A stretch of DNA of 64,000 nucleotides from Paenibacillus polygoni (GCF_030263935.1 NZ_CP127162.1:386001-450000); one strand, 5' to 3'. Positions 8,773 to 18,124 are shown, counted from the first letter of the stretch. A program made the numbers and translations. The notes: generated by a model from the sequence alone, not told the origin.

Positions 8773-9611
8773 AAAGAAAAAAACGGATTAAGCTTACCTT
8801 CAGTTATATTTTGCTGATACTCATCGCGATTGTATGTATTTATCCCGCTTTGTGGATTGTAATGTCTTCCTTTAAGGTAGGGGACTCGTTATATAGTGAG
8901 ACTATTATTCCTGAAAAGTTCACTATACAGCATTATATAGACCTTTTTATGCCGAAAGCTGATAAAGATATTCCCTTCCTGAAGTGGTACGGAAATACGT
9001 TGAAGATTGCAGTTACAAGCATGATACTTGGAACGATTATTCAAGTACTCACGGCATATGCCATGTCTCGTTTCCGTTTTAAGGGACGTAAGACTGCGAT
9101 GTCTGTCATTCTTATTCTAGGGATGTTCCCTGGATTTATGAGCATGATTGCCGTTTATGTTATGTTGCTGCAGATGAACCTGCTTGATTCGCCGCTCGCG
9201 CTGATTCTGGTGTACACTTCTGGTGCGGCACTCGGAATGTTCGTAGCCAAAGGATTCTTTGATACCATTCCCAGAGCGCTCGAAGAGTCGGCTTTGCTCG
9301 ACGGAGCAAGTCATATGCGAATCTTTGTAAGTATTATTTTGCCGCTCTCAAGACCCATTATCACGTATATCTCACTCATGACTTTCAGCGGTGCATGGGT
9401 GGACTTTATTTTTGCAAGGCTTATTCTTCGGTCACGCGAAAACTGGACACTTGCTGTTGGACTTTATGAACTCGTAAATAGTTACTCCAGTACGGAATTC
9501 ACTTTATTTGCTGCGGGTTCTGTTCTCGTAGCCGTACCCATCACACTTCTCTATATGTTCTTGCAGCGCTTCCTCGTTGATGGGCTGACAGCAGGCGCTA
9601 CGAAAGGGTGA
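8769..9611 (+). CDS. mdxG: Maltodextrin ABC transporter permease, MalG type
   Basis: A 280-residue permease with six predicted helices and the EAA motif ALEESALLDGASHMRIFVSI. The C-terminus (FLQRFLVDGLTAGATKG) is the classic MalG ending, which reaches into the translocation path. ATGA overlaps with the genes on both sides tie it tightly to mdxF and to the lipoprotein amylase. It partners with MdxF to form the membrane pore for maltodextrins. Confidence 0.92.
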   Translation: MKRKKRIKLTFSYILLILIAIVCIYPALWIVMSSFKVGDSLYSETIIPEKFTIQHYIDLFMPKADKDIPFLKWYGNTLKIAVTSMILGTIIQVLTAYAMSRFRFKGRKTAMSVILILGMFPGFMSMIAVYVMLLQMNLLDSPLALILVYTSGAALGMFVAKGFFDTIPRALEESALLDGASHMRIFVSIILPLSRPIITYISLMTFSGAWVDFIFARLILRSRENWTLAVGLYELVNSYSSTEFTLFAAGSVLVAVPITLLYMFLQRFLVDGLTAGATKG

Positions 9612-11287
9612 TACCTATTCTTAAGGATAAGTTCGCTTGGAAAAAATGGATGAGTGCCAGCATATTAATATGCTCTCTGTGCTTTACAGCCGCCTGCAGT
9701 GAAAAGGGCGACAATAGGGACAGCACTGATGCTCAGGAGCAGGCCGATCTACCTGCTTCTCCCGCTTCGGATTCTACAGCTGTTATCGATGAACAGCCGG
9801 GCCGGGTATATTATGAAATCTTTGTTCGATCTTTTTATGACTCAGATGGCGATGGCATTGGAGATTTGAACGGCATTACAGAGAAGCTGGATTATTTAAA
9901 TGATGGGAAACCCGGTGGCGACGATCTTGGAGTAGAGGGAATATGGCTTATGCCCATTAACCCCTCGCCAAGTTATCACGGATATGATGTCACGGACTAC
10001 TACGAGGTTAATCCTGAATATGGCACAATGGAAGATTTACAGCATCTATTAGAAGAAGCACACAAGCGCGGGATGAAAGTCATCATGGATCTGGTCGTTA
10101 ACCATACGAGCACAGAACATCCTTGGTTTGTGGAATCCGCTTCATCTTTAGACAATACACATCGTGCTTGGTATAAATGGGAAGAAGATCTGAATATAGA
10201 TCCATCTGGACTTAGTGCTGCGGGCAGCGGCCCGGCATGGCATGAGAAGAATGGAAATCATTATCTTGGAACCTTCTGGAGCGGTATGCCGGATCTGAAC
10301 TTTGATCTGGAGGCCGTTCGAGAAGAGATGAAGAAGATCGGAAAGTTTTGGCTTGAACAAGGTTTTGATGGATTCCGTCTGGATGCAGCAAAACACATCT
10401 ACGAGGATTTACAGAGTGATCGCAGTCCCGAAACGACTGCCAAAAATGTAGCATGGTGGCAGGAATTTAGAGCGGCGATGAACGAAGTGAAAGAAGATGC
10501 TTATATTGTAGGGGAAGTATGGGAGAATTCCCCGGTATCTATTGCCCCTTATTTAGAAAATGCATTTGATTCCGGTTTTAACTTTGGACTTGCCGATCAA
10601 ATTATTCGCACAGTAAGCAGTGAGCAAAACGGCGGTTTCTTGATTCAATGGAACCGCAACTATGAGCTTTTCGCCGAGAAATCACAAGGTCAATTTGTGG
10701 ATGCGATCTTCCTTGCCAACCATGATCAGAACCGTGTGATGAGTCAGCTTAGCGGGAATAAAGATCATGCACGTATGGCCGCAGCGATCTTGCTGACGCT
10801 GCCGGGTAATCCATTCATATATTACGGAGAAGAGATTGGGATGAAGGGCTCAAAACCAGATGAAGAAATTAGGGAGCCTATGCTGTGGAGTAAAAACAGC
10901 AGCGGCAGCAAGGGACAAACGACTTGGGAGCAGGCAAAACATAATCAGGATGATGATGCTGTGAATGTAGAGGCGCAGCTTACAGACCCGTCATCGCTTT
11001 TATCCTTGTACCGTAATGTAATTGAGTGGAGAACAGGAATAGCAGCATTGCGAGATGGTGCGGTAGAAGATTATTCTGTAGAGGATGATCAAGTTCTTTC
11101 TTATATAAGAGCCACGGCAAGTGAGCAAGTGCTGGTTGTTCATAATCTATCTAGTGAAGCGAAAGAAGTAAGTTTGTCTGAAAAAGAGCCTCATTTCTCT
11201 GCAATACTGCATCAGACGGATGATCAAGCTAGTCTCCAGAACGGTACAATAAGCCTTCCTCCGTATAGTACAGTTGTATTGAAGTAA
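9608..11287 (+). CDS. Lipoprotein alpha-amylase / maltodextrin-cleaving GH13 enzyme
   Basis: A 559-residue GH13 glycosidase on the outer face of the membrane: lipobox FTAAC (Cys about 29) after a hydrophobic segment, then a short acidic linker. The GH13 regions are all present: DLVVNHTS (I), GFRLDAAKH with nucleophile Asp259 (II), VGEVW with acid/base Glu303 (III), LANHDQ with Asp373 (IV). The motif DGDGIGDLNG is the metal-binding loop seen in oligo-1,6-glucosidase and alpha-amylase relatives. The GTG start overlaps mdxG by four bases. Its job is probably to trim starch fragments at the cell surface and hand them to MdxE. The exact product cannot be told from sequence alone. Confidence 0.9.
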   Translation: MIPILKDKFAWKKWMSASILICSLCFTAACSEKGDNRDSTDAQEQADLPASPASDSTAVIDEQPGRVYYEIFVRSFYDSDGDGIGDLNGITEKLDYLNDGKPGGDDLGVEGIWLMPINPSPSYHGYDVTDYYEVNPEYGTMEDLQHLLEEAHKRGMKVIMDLVVNHTSTEHPWFVESASSLDNTHRAWYKWEEDLNIDPSGLSAAGSGPAWHEKNGNHYLGTFWSGMPDLNFDLEAVREEMKKIGKFWLEQGFDGFRLDAAKHIYEDLQSDRSPETTAKNVAWWQEFRAAMNEVKEDAYIVGEVWENSPVSIAPYLENAFDSGFNFGLADQIIRTVSSEQNGGFLIQWNRNYELFAEKSQGQFVDAIFLANHDQNRVMSQLSGNKDHARMAAAILLTLPGNPFIYYGEEIGMKGSKPDEEIREPMLWSKNSSGSKGQTTWEQAKHNQDDDAVNVEAQLTDPSSLLSLYRNVIEWRTGIAALRDGAVEDYSVEDDQVLSYIRATASEQVLVVHNLSSEAKEVSLSEKEPHFSAILHQTDDQASLQNGTISLPPYSTVVLK

Positions 11288-11333
11288 GAATAAAGTAATC
11301 AGTATAAAGTAATTAGAATAGAGTAATAAGAAT

Positions 11334-11369
11334 AAAAACCTTGTCTCCCGTATGGAGGTAAGGTTTTTT
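11334..11369. terminator. Bidirectional terminator, mdx operon / Gly-rich gene
   Basis: AAAACCTT ... AAGGTTTT with inner GTCTCC / GGAGGT, T-run on the plus strand and A-run on the other side, placed between convergent genes. Confidence 0.8.
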
Positions 11370-11376
11370 GTAATGA

Positions 11377-12168
11377 TTAGAAGCACTGAATATATAAAAT
11401 TTGCCATGTAGGAAATGCTTGAATGATCGGATAGGGCTGCGTTTGCAGGAACACAGTTACCGCCGGATTAGTGAAGAGTACAACCCCTAAACGAACAGTC
11501 AGATTAAAAGGGTTAGGGCCTGTAATGATAACGGCCCAGCGATTTGTACAGAATGGGAGCGACCAAGGGAAACGTGCACTACGATAATCGGAAAGCTGAG
11601 ATTCTGATTCCGATTCGGTAAGTTCCGCCTCGTTATCTTCCTCCCTAGGTCCACCAAGACCGGGCAAAATATTCCCGAGGATATTGCCGGGATTCGAAAG
11701 GCCGCCCATTCCTGGAGCCGGACTTAAGGGACCAAAAGGCCCTCCACCTGGAAATCCGGGGAACCCACCGCCTGGTCCACCACCTGGTCCACCGCCTGGT
11801 TCACCACCTGGCCCACCGCCTGGCCCACCGCCTGGCCCGCCACCCGGTCCGCCACCAGGAAACCCGCCAGGAAAACCACCTCCGCCCGGTATCTGCCAAG
11901 GTGATCCGCCGGGTCCCGTTTGCTGACCGGATTGTGCTACAAGCGTTTGGGCCTGCGCTGGATTAGAAGTTAGCATTTGATAATGCTGTAAAGCTTGGTA
12001 TGGCGGGGAAGGCAGCGACCCGAGAAGGTTAGCAGGAACGGCCTGCGTTGCACCCGGTGTAGCCGTTAAACTCCCGATATTTATGGATCCTAATAAAGAT
12101 TGGAGCGGAGCACTTCCTCCCTGACCAGGTGTCAGTGGAGCAGGTATAGGAAAGGTGGAAAAAGACAA
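11377..12168 (-). CDS. Gly/Pro-rich repeat protein of unknown function
   Basis: No ATG is available in frame. TTG at 12168 has GGGAG nine bases upstream, so I prefer it to TTG at 12177, where the site would touch the codon. The product is about 263 residues in three parts: a Ser/Ala/Pro-rich N-terminus, a central low-complexity tract of GGGP/GGP units (about residues 95-150), and a C-terminal beta-type domain (about 195-263: WSLPFCTNRWAVII to WQILYIQCF). There is an acidic hinge of EEDNEAELTESESESQ. No signal peptide or membrane helix. The layout (low-complexity shaft plus C-terminal head) recalls spore-surface proteins, but I do not recognise the family. Confidence 0.65.
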   Translation of the reverse strand: MSFSTFPIPAPLTPGQGGSAPLQSLLGSINIGSLTATPGATQAVPANLLGSLPSPPYQALQHYQMLTSNPAQAQTLVAQSGQQTGPGGSPWQIPGGGGFPGGFPGGGPGGGPGGGPGGGPGGEPGGGPGGGPGGGFPGFPGGGPFGPLSPAPGMGGLSNPGNILGNILPGLGGPREEDNEAELTESESESQLSDYRSARFPWSLPFCTNRWAVIITGPNPFNLTVRLGVVLFTNPAVTVFLQTQPYPIIQAFPTWQILYIQCF

Positions 12169-12195
12169 AACAATCAACTCCCATTTTCGAATATT

Positions 12196-12226
12196 GGTTC
12201 ATAGCCTATGGTCATATATATGAACC
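12196..12226 (-). terminator. Hairpin between the LysR gene and the Gly-rich gene
   Basis: GGTTCATA / TATGAACC perfect 8-bp stem; no T-run, so termination is uncertain. Confidence 0.35.
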
Positions 12227-12244
12227 GCAAGTGGGATGGGTGCA

Positions 12245-13129
12245 TCAGGATGTAATGAAGTTCCAAAATGCAGAAGCAGCTGGTGATAAATCTTTTCTTC
12301 TATATAAATAGGTGCAAAGTCTAGTATCTTGTTTTTCCAAACCTGGAATCGGCATCGAGCTGATATGGACTGAGGTAAAGGAGAGCATACTCGCAGGTAA
12401 AAAGGTAAACGCATTCCCTAAAGAGACGGTCTTCAGCGCTGCTTGCGGTGTAGCCGCAGATATCCTTTTCCATAAGTGAATATTGGTTTGTTCCGTAAAT
12501 TGTTCTGTGTATTTATCAAGTAATCCTTGGCTTTCATAGTCAACGAATAAGATTTGAGAGAGATCACTGGGCTTTACAGAATCGCTCATTAACAGAGGAT
12601 GATCCTTTGCTGATACAAGCACGAGCTGATCTTGCTTCAATAATACATAATCACTCGATTCCGGTTCCTGAGAGAGGGGCTGTTTTTCGGTACGTGCAAG
12701 TAGAAAAGAATCTTCTACATTTCCTTCTCCAGACGAATCTCCAATTAAGCTGCTTCTCACTGTAATTCCTGGATACTCTGAAGCGAAACGACTCATCACC
12801 TCAGGCAAAACATTTTCAGCGGCGAGTGAATCGGTATGGATGAGAACATCTCCTTGTCCAAGCGAACTGAATTGCTGAACTGTTCGTTTAACCGTATCGG
12901 TAAGTGCAAGAATTTGTTTGGCATGAGGGAGGATCGCCTTTCCTGCCTCGGTTAACATCATTCTTCCTTGCTGAGCAATGTATATGGGGACGCCCATGTC
13001 CTTCTCTAAGCTTTTCATATGGAAAGAAACCGTTGGCTGCTTCATTTGAAGTTCTCTAGCGACATCCGTTACTTTATTGTAGCGATCAATGAGAACGAGG
13101 ATCTGAAACTTGATTACATTTATATTCAT
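12245..13129 (-). CDS. LysR-family transcriptional regulator
   Basis: A 294-residue LysR regulator. The N-terminal winged helix (VTDVARELQMKQPTVSFHMK, then SLEKDMGVPIYIAQ) is followed by a two-lobed effector domain (GDVLIHTDSLAAENVLPEVM; LGNAFTFLPASML). ATG at 13129 is preferred over ATG at 13159 because GAGGT lies eight bases before it. It is divergent from pstS across 275 bp. The sequence gives no direct clue to the effector, and a link with phosphate uptake is not established. Confidence 0.85.
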   Translation of the reverse strand: MNINVIKFQILVLIDRYNKVTDVARELQMKQPTVSFHMKSLEKDMGVPIYIAQQGRMMLTEAGKAILPHAKQILALTDTVKRTVQQFSSLGQGDVLIHTDSLAAENVLPEVMSRFASEYPGITVRSSLIGDSSGEGNVEDSFLLARTEKQPLSQEPESSDYVLLKQDQLVLVSAKDHPLLMSDSVKPSDLSQILFVDYESQGLLDKYTEQFTEQTNIHLWKRISAATPQAALKTVSLGNAFTFLPASMLSFTSVHISSMPIPGLEKQDTRLCTYLYRRKDLSPAASAFWNFITS

Positions 13130-13404
13130 GGAGTGGTACCTCACTTCTGCTTCATTCATTTTACATACACGGTAGCTAAAAGGGATAGAAAACGATGAAA
13201 GAGGAAAACCTCTGGTAAATACACGCTGTTCGATCTTTCTGATATAGATTAATTATATCAACCCATAGATAAAATATATACATATTTAATAACAAGTTTA
13301 CAAAACATAAATTTTATATTGATGCACTGGTTTTACAATAAAAACATAGTCAAACGTGGTAAACAAATAAACGCCACACACAATTTGGGGGAGGACAACC
13401 TAAC
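13130..13404. promoter_or_regulatory. AT-rich divergent intergenic region, LysR / pstS
   Basis: Contains several TTTACA/TTTAAT hexamers (for example 13297-13302 and 13332-13337) that resemble half-sites of PhoP boxes, but not at a convincing 11-bp spacing. Promoters for both genes must lie here. Confidence 0.35.
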
Positions 13405-14328
13405 ATGTTCAAGAAAGCAAAGAAATTTCCTTTACTAGTGACAACACTCGCAATGACTGTCGTACTAGCCGCTTGCGGTTCTGGCTCTGATTCGACTGGT
13501 TCTGGAAATACAGATAATACAGGAACAAAATTAAGTGGTTCGATTCTTGCTGTTGGATCTTCAGCACTTCAACCGTTGGTTGATCAAGCTGGACAAGATT
13601 TTATGGAAGTGGAAGGAAATGAAGACATTACCGTTCAAGTCCAAGGCGGCGGTAGTGGAACAGGACTTACTCAAGTTGCAGATAAACAAGCAGATATCGG
13701 TAATTCGGATGTGTTTGCAGAAGAAAAATTAGATGCAGATCAAGCGAAAACTTTGGTTGACCATCAAGTGGCTGTTGTAGGAATGTCTGCTGTAGCGAAT
13801 AAAGAGGTAGGTGTTACTGACCTGACTCAAGAACAATTGGTTGATATTTTCACTGGTAAAATCACGAACTGGAAGGAAGTTGGCGGAGCAGATCAAAAAA
13901 TCGTTATCGTTAACCGCCCAGCAAGTTCAGGAACTCGTGCTACCTTTGAAAAATATGCTCTAGGTCAAAGTGCACCTGATTTACAAGGAGCTATTCAAGA
14001 AGATTCTTCCGGTACAGTTAAGAAAATCATTACGGAAACTCCAGGGGCAATCGGATACCTTGCACTGTCCTACCTCGATGATAGTATCACGGCCATTAAA
14101 TATAACGGGATAGAAGCTACCGTAGAGAATATCGAATCTGGTACGTATCCGGTGTGGGCTTATGAACATATGTACACGAGCGGTGATCCGAATGAAGTAG
14201 TGAAGGCTTTCCTCGACTACATGTTGTCTGACGAAATTCAAGACACTTATGTTGTAGACCTTGGTTATATCCCAGTTAAAGGAATGCAAGTTGTGCGTGA
14301 CGCGGAAGGTAATATTACCGAGAAATAA
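13405..14328 (+). CDS. pstS: Phosphate ABC transporter, phosphate-binding lipoprotein
   Basis: A 307-residue PstS. Lipoprotein signal with lipobox VLAAC (Cys about 23). Phosphate-site motifs are visible: GSSALQPL near the N-terminus, GGGSGTGLTQV, and RPASSGTRATFEKY. The KITNWKEVGG stretch is also a hallmark. It captures inorganic phosphate outside the membrane and delivers it to PstC/PstA. GGGGGAGG precedes the ATG. A hairpin follows, probably keeping pstS message more abundant than pstCAB. The Pst system is normally induced by low phosphate through PhoP/PhoR; neither gene is in this window. Confidence 0.95.
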   Translation: MFKKAKKFPLLVTTLAMTVVLAACGSGSDSTGSGNTDNTGTKLSGSILAVGSSALQPLVDQAGQDFMEVEGNEDITVQVQGGGSGTGLTQVADKQADIGNSDVFAEEKLDADQAKTLVDHQVAVVGMSAVANKEVGVTDLTQEQLVDIFTGKITNWKEVGGADQKIVIVNRPASSGTRATFEKYALGQSAPDLQGAIQEDSSGTVKKIITETPGAIGYLALSYLDDSITAIKYNGIEATVENIESGTYPVWAYEHMYTSGDPNEVVKAFLDYMLSDEIQDTYVVDLGYIPVKGMQVVRDAEGNITEK

Positions 14329-14367
14329 GGTAGAGTACAATTTTTAATTAATGAGATATAGATCGAT

Positions 14368-14399
14368 AAGAGGCGGGCTGAATTATTGCTCGACCTCTT
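14368..14399 (+). terminator. Intercistronic stem-loop pstS-pstC
   Basis: AAGAGG-CGGGC pairs with GCTCG-A-CCTCTT (one bulged A), loop TGAATTATT. Followed by only short T-runs, so partial termination or message protection. Confidence 0.5.
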
Positions 14400-14461
14400 T
14401 CGTTCGGTTTTTAGATAAGATGCAGAATTATACTAAAATGATTTAAAAAGGATGGTTCTTG

Positions 14462-15382
14462 ATGAGTGTAGCGAACACGGATCATGCGCACAAACCTCGC
14501 CCGAAACGGGAAAAGCATTATTATGAAGATTGGATCGGTAAAATATATACGTCCATCTGTGTAGTCTTTCTTATTGTAGTTATTATATCGATTGTCTTTT
14601 TCGTTGCTTCTAAAGGTTTAACTACTTTTGTGAAAGACGGAGTGAGTCCACTAGAGTTCTTTACATCGGGAAATTGGAATCCGACAGGGGATGAACCTGC
14701 CTATGGCGCACTTCCGTTTATCGTAGGTTCCTTTACAGTAACGATTCTGGCTGCACTGATTGCAAGTCCTTTAGCATTATGTGCTGCTTTATTCATGACT
14801 GAGATTGTACCAGGTAAAGGAAAGCGAATCCTGCAGCCAGCGATTGAACTTTTGTCGGGTATTCCGTCGGTTGTTTATGGATTTGTTGGACTTACCGTTA
14901 TTGTCCCACTGATCCGTTCGATCTTTGGAGGTACAGGCGTCGGTATTTTAGCAGGCTGTCTTGTGTTATCCGTCATGATTCTGCCTACGATTACGAGTAT
15001 TATGGCAGATGCGATTACTTCTCTGCCTGGTGGTCTTAGAGAATCTTCCTATGCACTGGGTGCAACTCGCTGGCAGACGATAACAGGTGTAGTCATTCCT
15101 ACGGTACTGCCTGCGCTCTTAACAGGCGTTGTTCTCGGAATGGCACGTGCCTTCGGTGAAGCACTTGCTGTACAGATGGTTATTGGTAATGCACCGCATG
15201 TTCCACATTCACTTTTGGAATCTGCATCCACACTCACCAGTGTAATTACACTTAGCATGGGGAATACAGCTTCAGGTTCTGTTCATAATAATGCGCTGTG
15301 GAGTATGGCGCTTGTGCTTCTTCTTATGACCTTTATCTTTGTATTACTTGTTCGCTTGCTTGAAAGGAGAAATCGGGTATGA
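14462..15382 (+). CDS. pstC: Phosphate ABC transporter permease
   Basis: A 306-residue membrane permease with six helices; GIPSVVYGFVGL and the EAA-type loop SSYALGATRWQTITGV are PstC signatures, with the AFGEALAVQM stretch near the pore. ATG at 14462 is chosen over TTG at 14459, with AAGGATGG upstream. It overlaps pstA by four bases. It forms the translocation pore with PstA. Confidence 0.94.
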   Translation: MSVANTDHAHKPRPKREKHYYEDWIGKIYTSICVVFLIVVIISIVFFVASKGLTTFVKDGVSPLEFFTSGNWNPTGDEPAYGALPFIVGSFTVTILAALIASPLALCAALFMTEIVPGKGKRILQPAIELLSGIPSVVYGFVGLTVIVPLIRSIFGGTGVGILAGCLVLSVMILPTITSIMADAITSLPGGLRESSYALGATRWQTITGVVIPTVLPALLTGVVLGMARAFGEALAVQMVIGNAPHVPHSLLESASTLTSVITLSMGNTASGSVHNNALWSMALVLLLMTFIFVLLVRLLERRNRV

Positions 15383-16278
15383 TGAAGCCGAAAACAGTCG
15401 ATCGCATTGCTACTGGTGTTATCGTTACCTTTGCACTTGCGATTGTGGCCATCCTGGTAGGTCTTCTTGGATTTATTATTTTCCGCGGAATTGGACATAT
15501 CAGTTGGGATTTCCTAACTAGCAAACCACAAAATTTACGGGCTGGCGGCGGAATTGGACCACAGCTATTTAACTCTATATACCTTCTCATCCTTACGCTG
15601 ATCATTACGATCCCGCTTGGCTGGGGAGCCGGAATTTATATGGCTGAATATGCGAAACCAGGTAGAATTACAAACATGATTCGCTTGGTCGTTGAGGTAT
15701 TATCCTCTTTCCCGTCCATCGTAATTGGTCTTTTTGGTTTGCTTGTTCTCGTAAATACATTTGGTTTTGGATTTTCTTTGCTGTCAGGTGCACTTGCACT
15801 TGCCGTATTTAACTTGCCGCTTATGGTTCGGACAACCGAGCAAGCTTTTCGTTCGGTTCCTAAAGCACAAAAAGAGGCTGGACTTGCCCTCGGGTTATCA
15901 AAGTGGAAGATTATCACTTCCATTCTGCTTCCTGTAGCTTTACCTGCCATGATTACAGGAACGATTCTTGCAGCAGGCCGGATCTTTGGGGAAGCGGCTG
16001 CTCTAATGTTTACTGCAGGGATGAGTAGTCCGCCGCTCGACTTTACGAATTGGAATCCTTTCAGTGAGAGATCGCCGCTGAATCCGATGCGTCCTGCAGA
16101 GACACTTGCCGTACACATCTGGAAGGTAAATAGTGAGCAGCTCAAACCAGATGCTGCTGAGATCGCAGCGGGTGCTTCTGCTGTTCTCGTGATTATGGTT
16201 CTGCTATTTAACTTATTCGCTCGCTGGTTTGGGCGGTTTGTTTATCGCCGAATGACTGCTGCGAAACGCATGGACTAA
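15379..16278 (+). CDS. pstA: Phosphate ABC transporter permease
   Basis: A 299-residue permease, partner of PstC: SSFPSIVIGLFGL, EAGLALGLSKWKII (ATPase-contact loop) and GRIFGEAAALMFTAG are PstA hallmarks. Its start overlaps the pstC stop (ATGA), and pstB follows after 33 bp with its own AGGGAGG site. Confidence 0.94.
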   Translation: MMKPKTVDRIATGVIVTFALAIVAILVGLLGFIIFRGIGHISWDFLTSKPQNLRAGGGIGPQLFNSIYLLILTLIITIPLGWGAGIYMAEYAKPGRITNMIRLVVEVLSSFPSIVIGLFGLLVLVNTFGFGFSLLSGALALAVFNLPLMVRTTEQAFRSVPKAQKEAGLALGLSKWKIITSILLPVALPAMITGTILAAGRIFGEAAALMFTAGMSSPPLDFTNWNPFSERSPLNPMRPAETLAVHIWKVNSEQLKPDAAEIAAGASAVLVIMVLLFNLFARWFGRFVYRRMTAAKRMD

Positions 16279-16311
16279 TTGTTTTTTTGTATATAGGGAG
16301 GTACAGCTGTA

Positions 16312-17070
16312 ATGGCACAACAACCATTTAGTACAGAGGATCTAAGTGTTTTTTACGGGGAAAAAGAAGCGGTAAAAAAAATCAGTATGGAGTTTCCTGA
16401 GAATACGGTAACGGCACTGATTGGTCCTTCGGGATGCGGGAAATCTACCTTTCTTCGTTCATTAAATCGCATGAATGATGAGATTGCGGGTGCTAGAGTT
16501 ACAGGTCATATATGGATGAACGGACAAGATCTGAATGCACCGGGAACTGACGTAATTAAACTTCGCCAACAAATCGGAATGGTGTGGCAGAAGCCGAATC
16601 CTTTTCATAAGTCGATCTATAATAATATCGCGTTCGGACCGAAGTATCGTGGAGTGAAGAATAAGAAGCAGCTCGATGAGATTGTGGAAAAAAGTCTGCG
16701 CCGCGCAGCGCTATGGGATGAGGTAAAAGATCGGCTCAAAGATTCAGCCCTGGCACTATCTGGTGGGCAGCAGCAACGTCTATGTATTGCTCGTGCATTA
16801 TCAGTGGAGCCGCAAATTCTTCTGCTCGATGAACCTGCATCAGCACTTGATCCGGTATCGACAGGGAAGATCGAGGAACTAATCACAGAACTCAAAAAAG
16901 AGTTGCGTATTGTTATTGTGACTCATAACATGCAGCAAGCAGCACGGATTTCAGATTATACCTCGTACTTCTACATGGGGAATCTGATTGAACGTGATGT
17001 CACAGAAAAGATTTTCTCAAATCCGGCGAACCAGTCTACTCAAGAATATATTATGGGGCGTTTCGGTTAA
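16312..17070 (+). CDS. pstB: Phosphate ABC transporter ATPase
   Basis: A 252-residue ABC ATPase with Walker [10 protein letters not shown] (about residue 38), signature LSGGQQQR (about 149), Walker [10 protein letters not shown] (about 170) and the switch His in [24 protein letters not shown] and SLNRMND are typical of PstB. It powers phosphate import. It is the last gene of pstSCAB; phoU is not next to it. Confidence 0.96.
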   Translation: MAQQPFSTEDLSVFYGEKEAVKKISMEFPENTVTALIGPSGCGKSTFLRSLNRMNDEIAGARVTGHIWMNGQDLNAPGTDVIKLRQQIGMVWQKPNPFHKSIYNNIAFGPKYRGVKNKKQLDEIVEKSLRRAALWDEVKDRLKDSALALSGGQQQRLCIARALSVEPQILLLDEPASALDPVSTGKIEELITELKKELRIVIVTHNMQQAARISDYTSYFYMGNLIERDVTEKIFSNPANQSTQEYIMGRFG

Positions 17071-17114
17071 AATAGATTTTAATAACAAACAATTTCAAAT
17101 GAATAGGAAGACAT

Positions 17115-17160
17115 GGCAAGGCCAAGGTTACCTGGAATAGGTGACCTTGGCCTTGTTGCC
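17115..17160. terminator. Long inverted repeat after pstB
   Basis: Perfect 12-bp arms CAAGGCCAAGGT (17117-17128) and ACCTTGGCCTTG (17144-17155). There is no long T-run, but it lies between convergent genes. Confidence 0.65.
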
Positions 17161-17192
17161 ATATCATCTATATGATCATTTTTCATTCGCGC

Positions 17193-17459
17193 TTAGTTTT
17201 TGCGAGCTCTGGCTTGTCCGCCTTTGCTTCCAATCTCTTGATAGAATTCTTTGTCATGGTTTTTGGAAGTGGCTTCTCCGCCTTTTTCACCAATCTCTTG
17301 ATAGAATTCTTTGTCGTGGTTTTTAGAAGTCGCTTCTCCGCCTTTTTCACCAATTTCTTGGTAGAACTCTTTGTCATGGTTTTTAGAAGTTGCTTCTCCA
17401 CCCATACGTCCTGCTTCTTCACGGCTCATTTTTTGGTTTTTGTTGTTTTGTGTCATCAT
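17193..17459 (-). CDS. KGG-repeat general stress protein
   Basis: An 88-residue, very hydrophilic protein made of three almost identical 20-residue units (GGEATSKNHDKEFYQEIGEK) after the lead SREEAGRMGGEATSKNH and ending GSKGGQARARK. This is the KGG/GsiB-type stress protein family, thought to act as a hydrophilin during drying or general stress. The 60-bp DNA repeats behind it are also nearly identical. AGGAGAG lies before the ATG. A candidate sigma-B promoter is upstream. Confidence 0.9.
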   Translation of the reverse strand: MMTQNNKNQKMSREEAGRMGGEATSKNHDKEFYQEIGEKGGEATSKNHDKEFYQEIGEKGGEATSKNHDKEFYQEIGSKGGQARARKN

Positions 17460-17507
17460 TAATCTCTCCTATCTGATTTGGTATTGTAGTGTGTTACATC
17501 CTATATT

Positions 17508-17531
17508 TAACCCCCTCCTCAGGATTAAAAC
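17508..17531 (-). promoter_or_regulatory. Candidate sigma-B-type promoter of the KGG gene
   Basis: On the minus strand GTTTTA (17526-17531), 12-bp spacer, GGGTTA (17508-17513), close to the GTTTAA / GGGTAT pattern. It fits the stress-protein role but is two mismatches from consensus at -10. Confidence 0.4.
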
Positions 17532-17604
17532 ATTTGAACGAAATTAGTACTCTTTCTCCATCGCTGCCTCTCCTTTCATCCTACATCATGGTATAATCTG
17601 CAGC

Positions 17605-18033
17605 AGTTTCATGCTTTTCAAGGGTTAACCTCTTCAGGTGCTTTTTTATTGGGCCTGCCATCATGAGGGTTATGCTTATGTATACAACACCTGATATAGC
17701 TATCTATTTGAATACAGCTTCGTTTTTAATCTCGGCTGTGATTTTTCTGTTTCAACCTAAACTTGTTGTGAAGAAGGCGGATTCTACCGGAAGTAGAAGT
17801 TTAACGGTACGGATGGTTGTGAATGACTGGGAAGAGGTACTGAAGTTTTGGCGTTGTTGCTGAGATGTTTTCACTTAGGCTTGTCTATTTGTCCATCTCG
17901 GTTGTGCTTATCGTTCTTTCTCTTGTGTTATGGCAGTAAGCCTGGAGTAATCGGCAACCTCATATTACGAAGAAAAAGGGAACGTAAACCATTCAAGTTG
18001 ATGCTGCATAGAGCAGGTACGCAGCGGGAATAG
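17605..18033 (+). pseudogene. Remnant of an MFS transporter
   Basis: Several frames together spell a middle piece of a major-facilitator permease: FQGLTSSGAFLLG in one frame, then after a shift GPAIMRVMLMYTTPDIAIYL, which continues NTASFLISAVIFLF in the same frame, then WEEVLKFW and more hydrophobic sequence after another shift. The pattern lQGl-GPalG-yNaaSFliSa is typical of MFS helices 4-6. No start codon with a ribosome site and no continuous frame remain, so I read it as decayed. Confidence 0.5.
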
Positions 18034-18124
18034 TAGGGGAAATAAGTAAGAATAGACGGATAATTACTTAGATGGAACCCTTCGTTTGATGGATGTTAGA
18101 GTTATTATTGACACCGCCAACTTG

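Noticed and set aside
11684..11926. Plus-strand Pro-rich ORF opposite the Gly-rich gene.
   Set aside because: Reverse image of the GGP repeat; no start signals.
13285..13337. Pho box upstream of pstS.
   Set aside because: TTTACA-type hexamers exist but not in the 11-bp phased arrangement needed; kept only as a remark.
17172..17462. Plus-strand hydrophobic ORF opposite the KGG gene.
   Set aside because: It is the reverse image of the KGG repeats; the minus-strand protein has a clear family and ribosome site.
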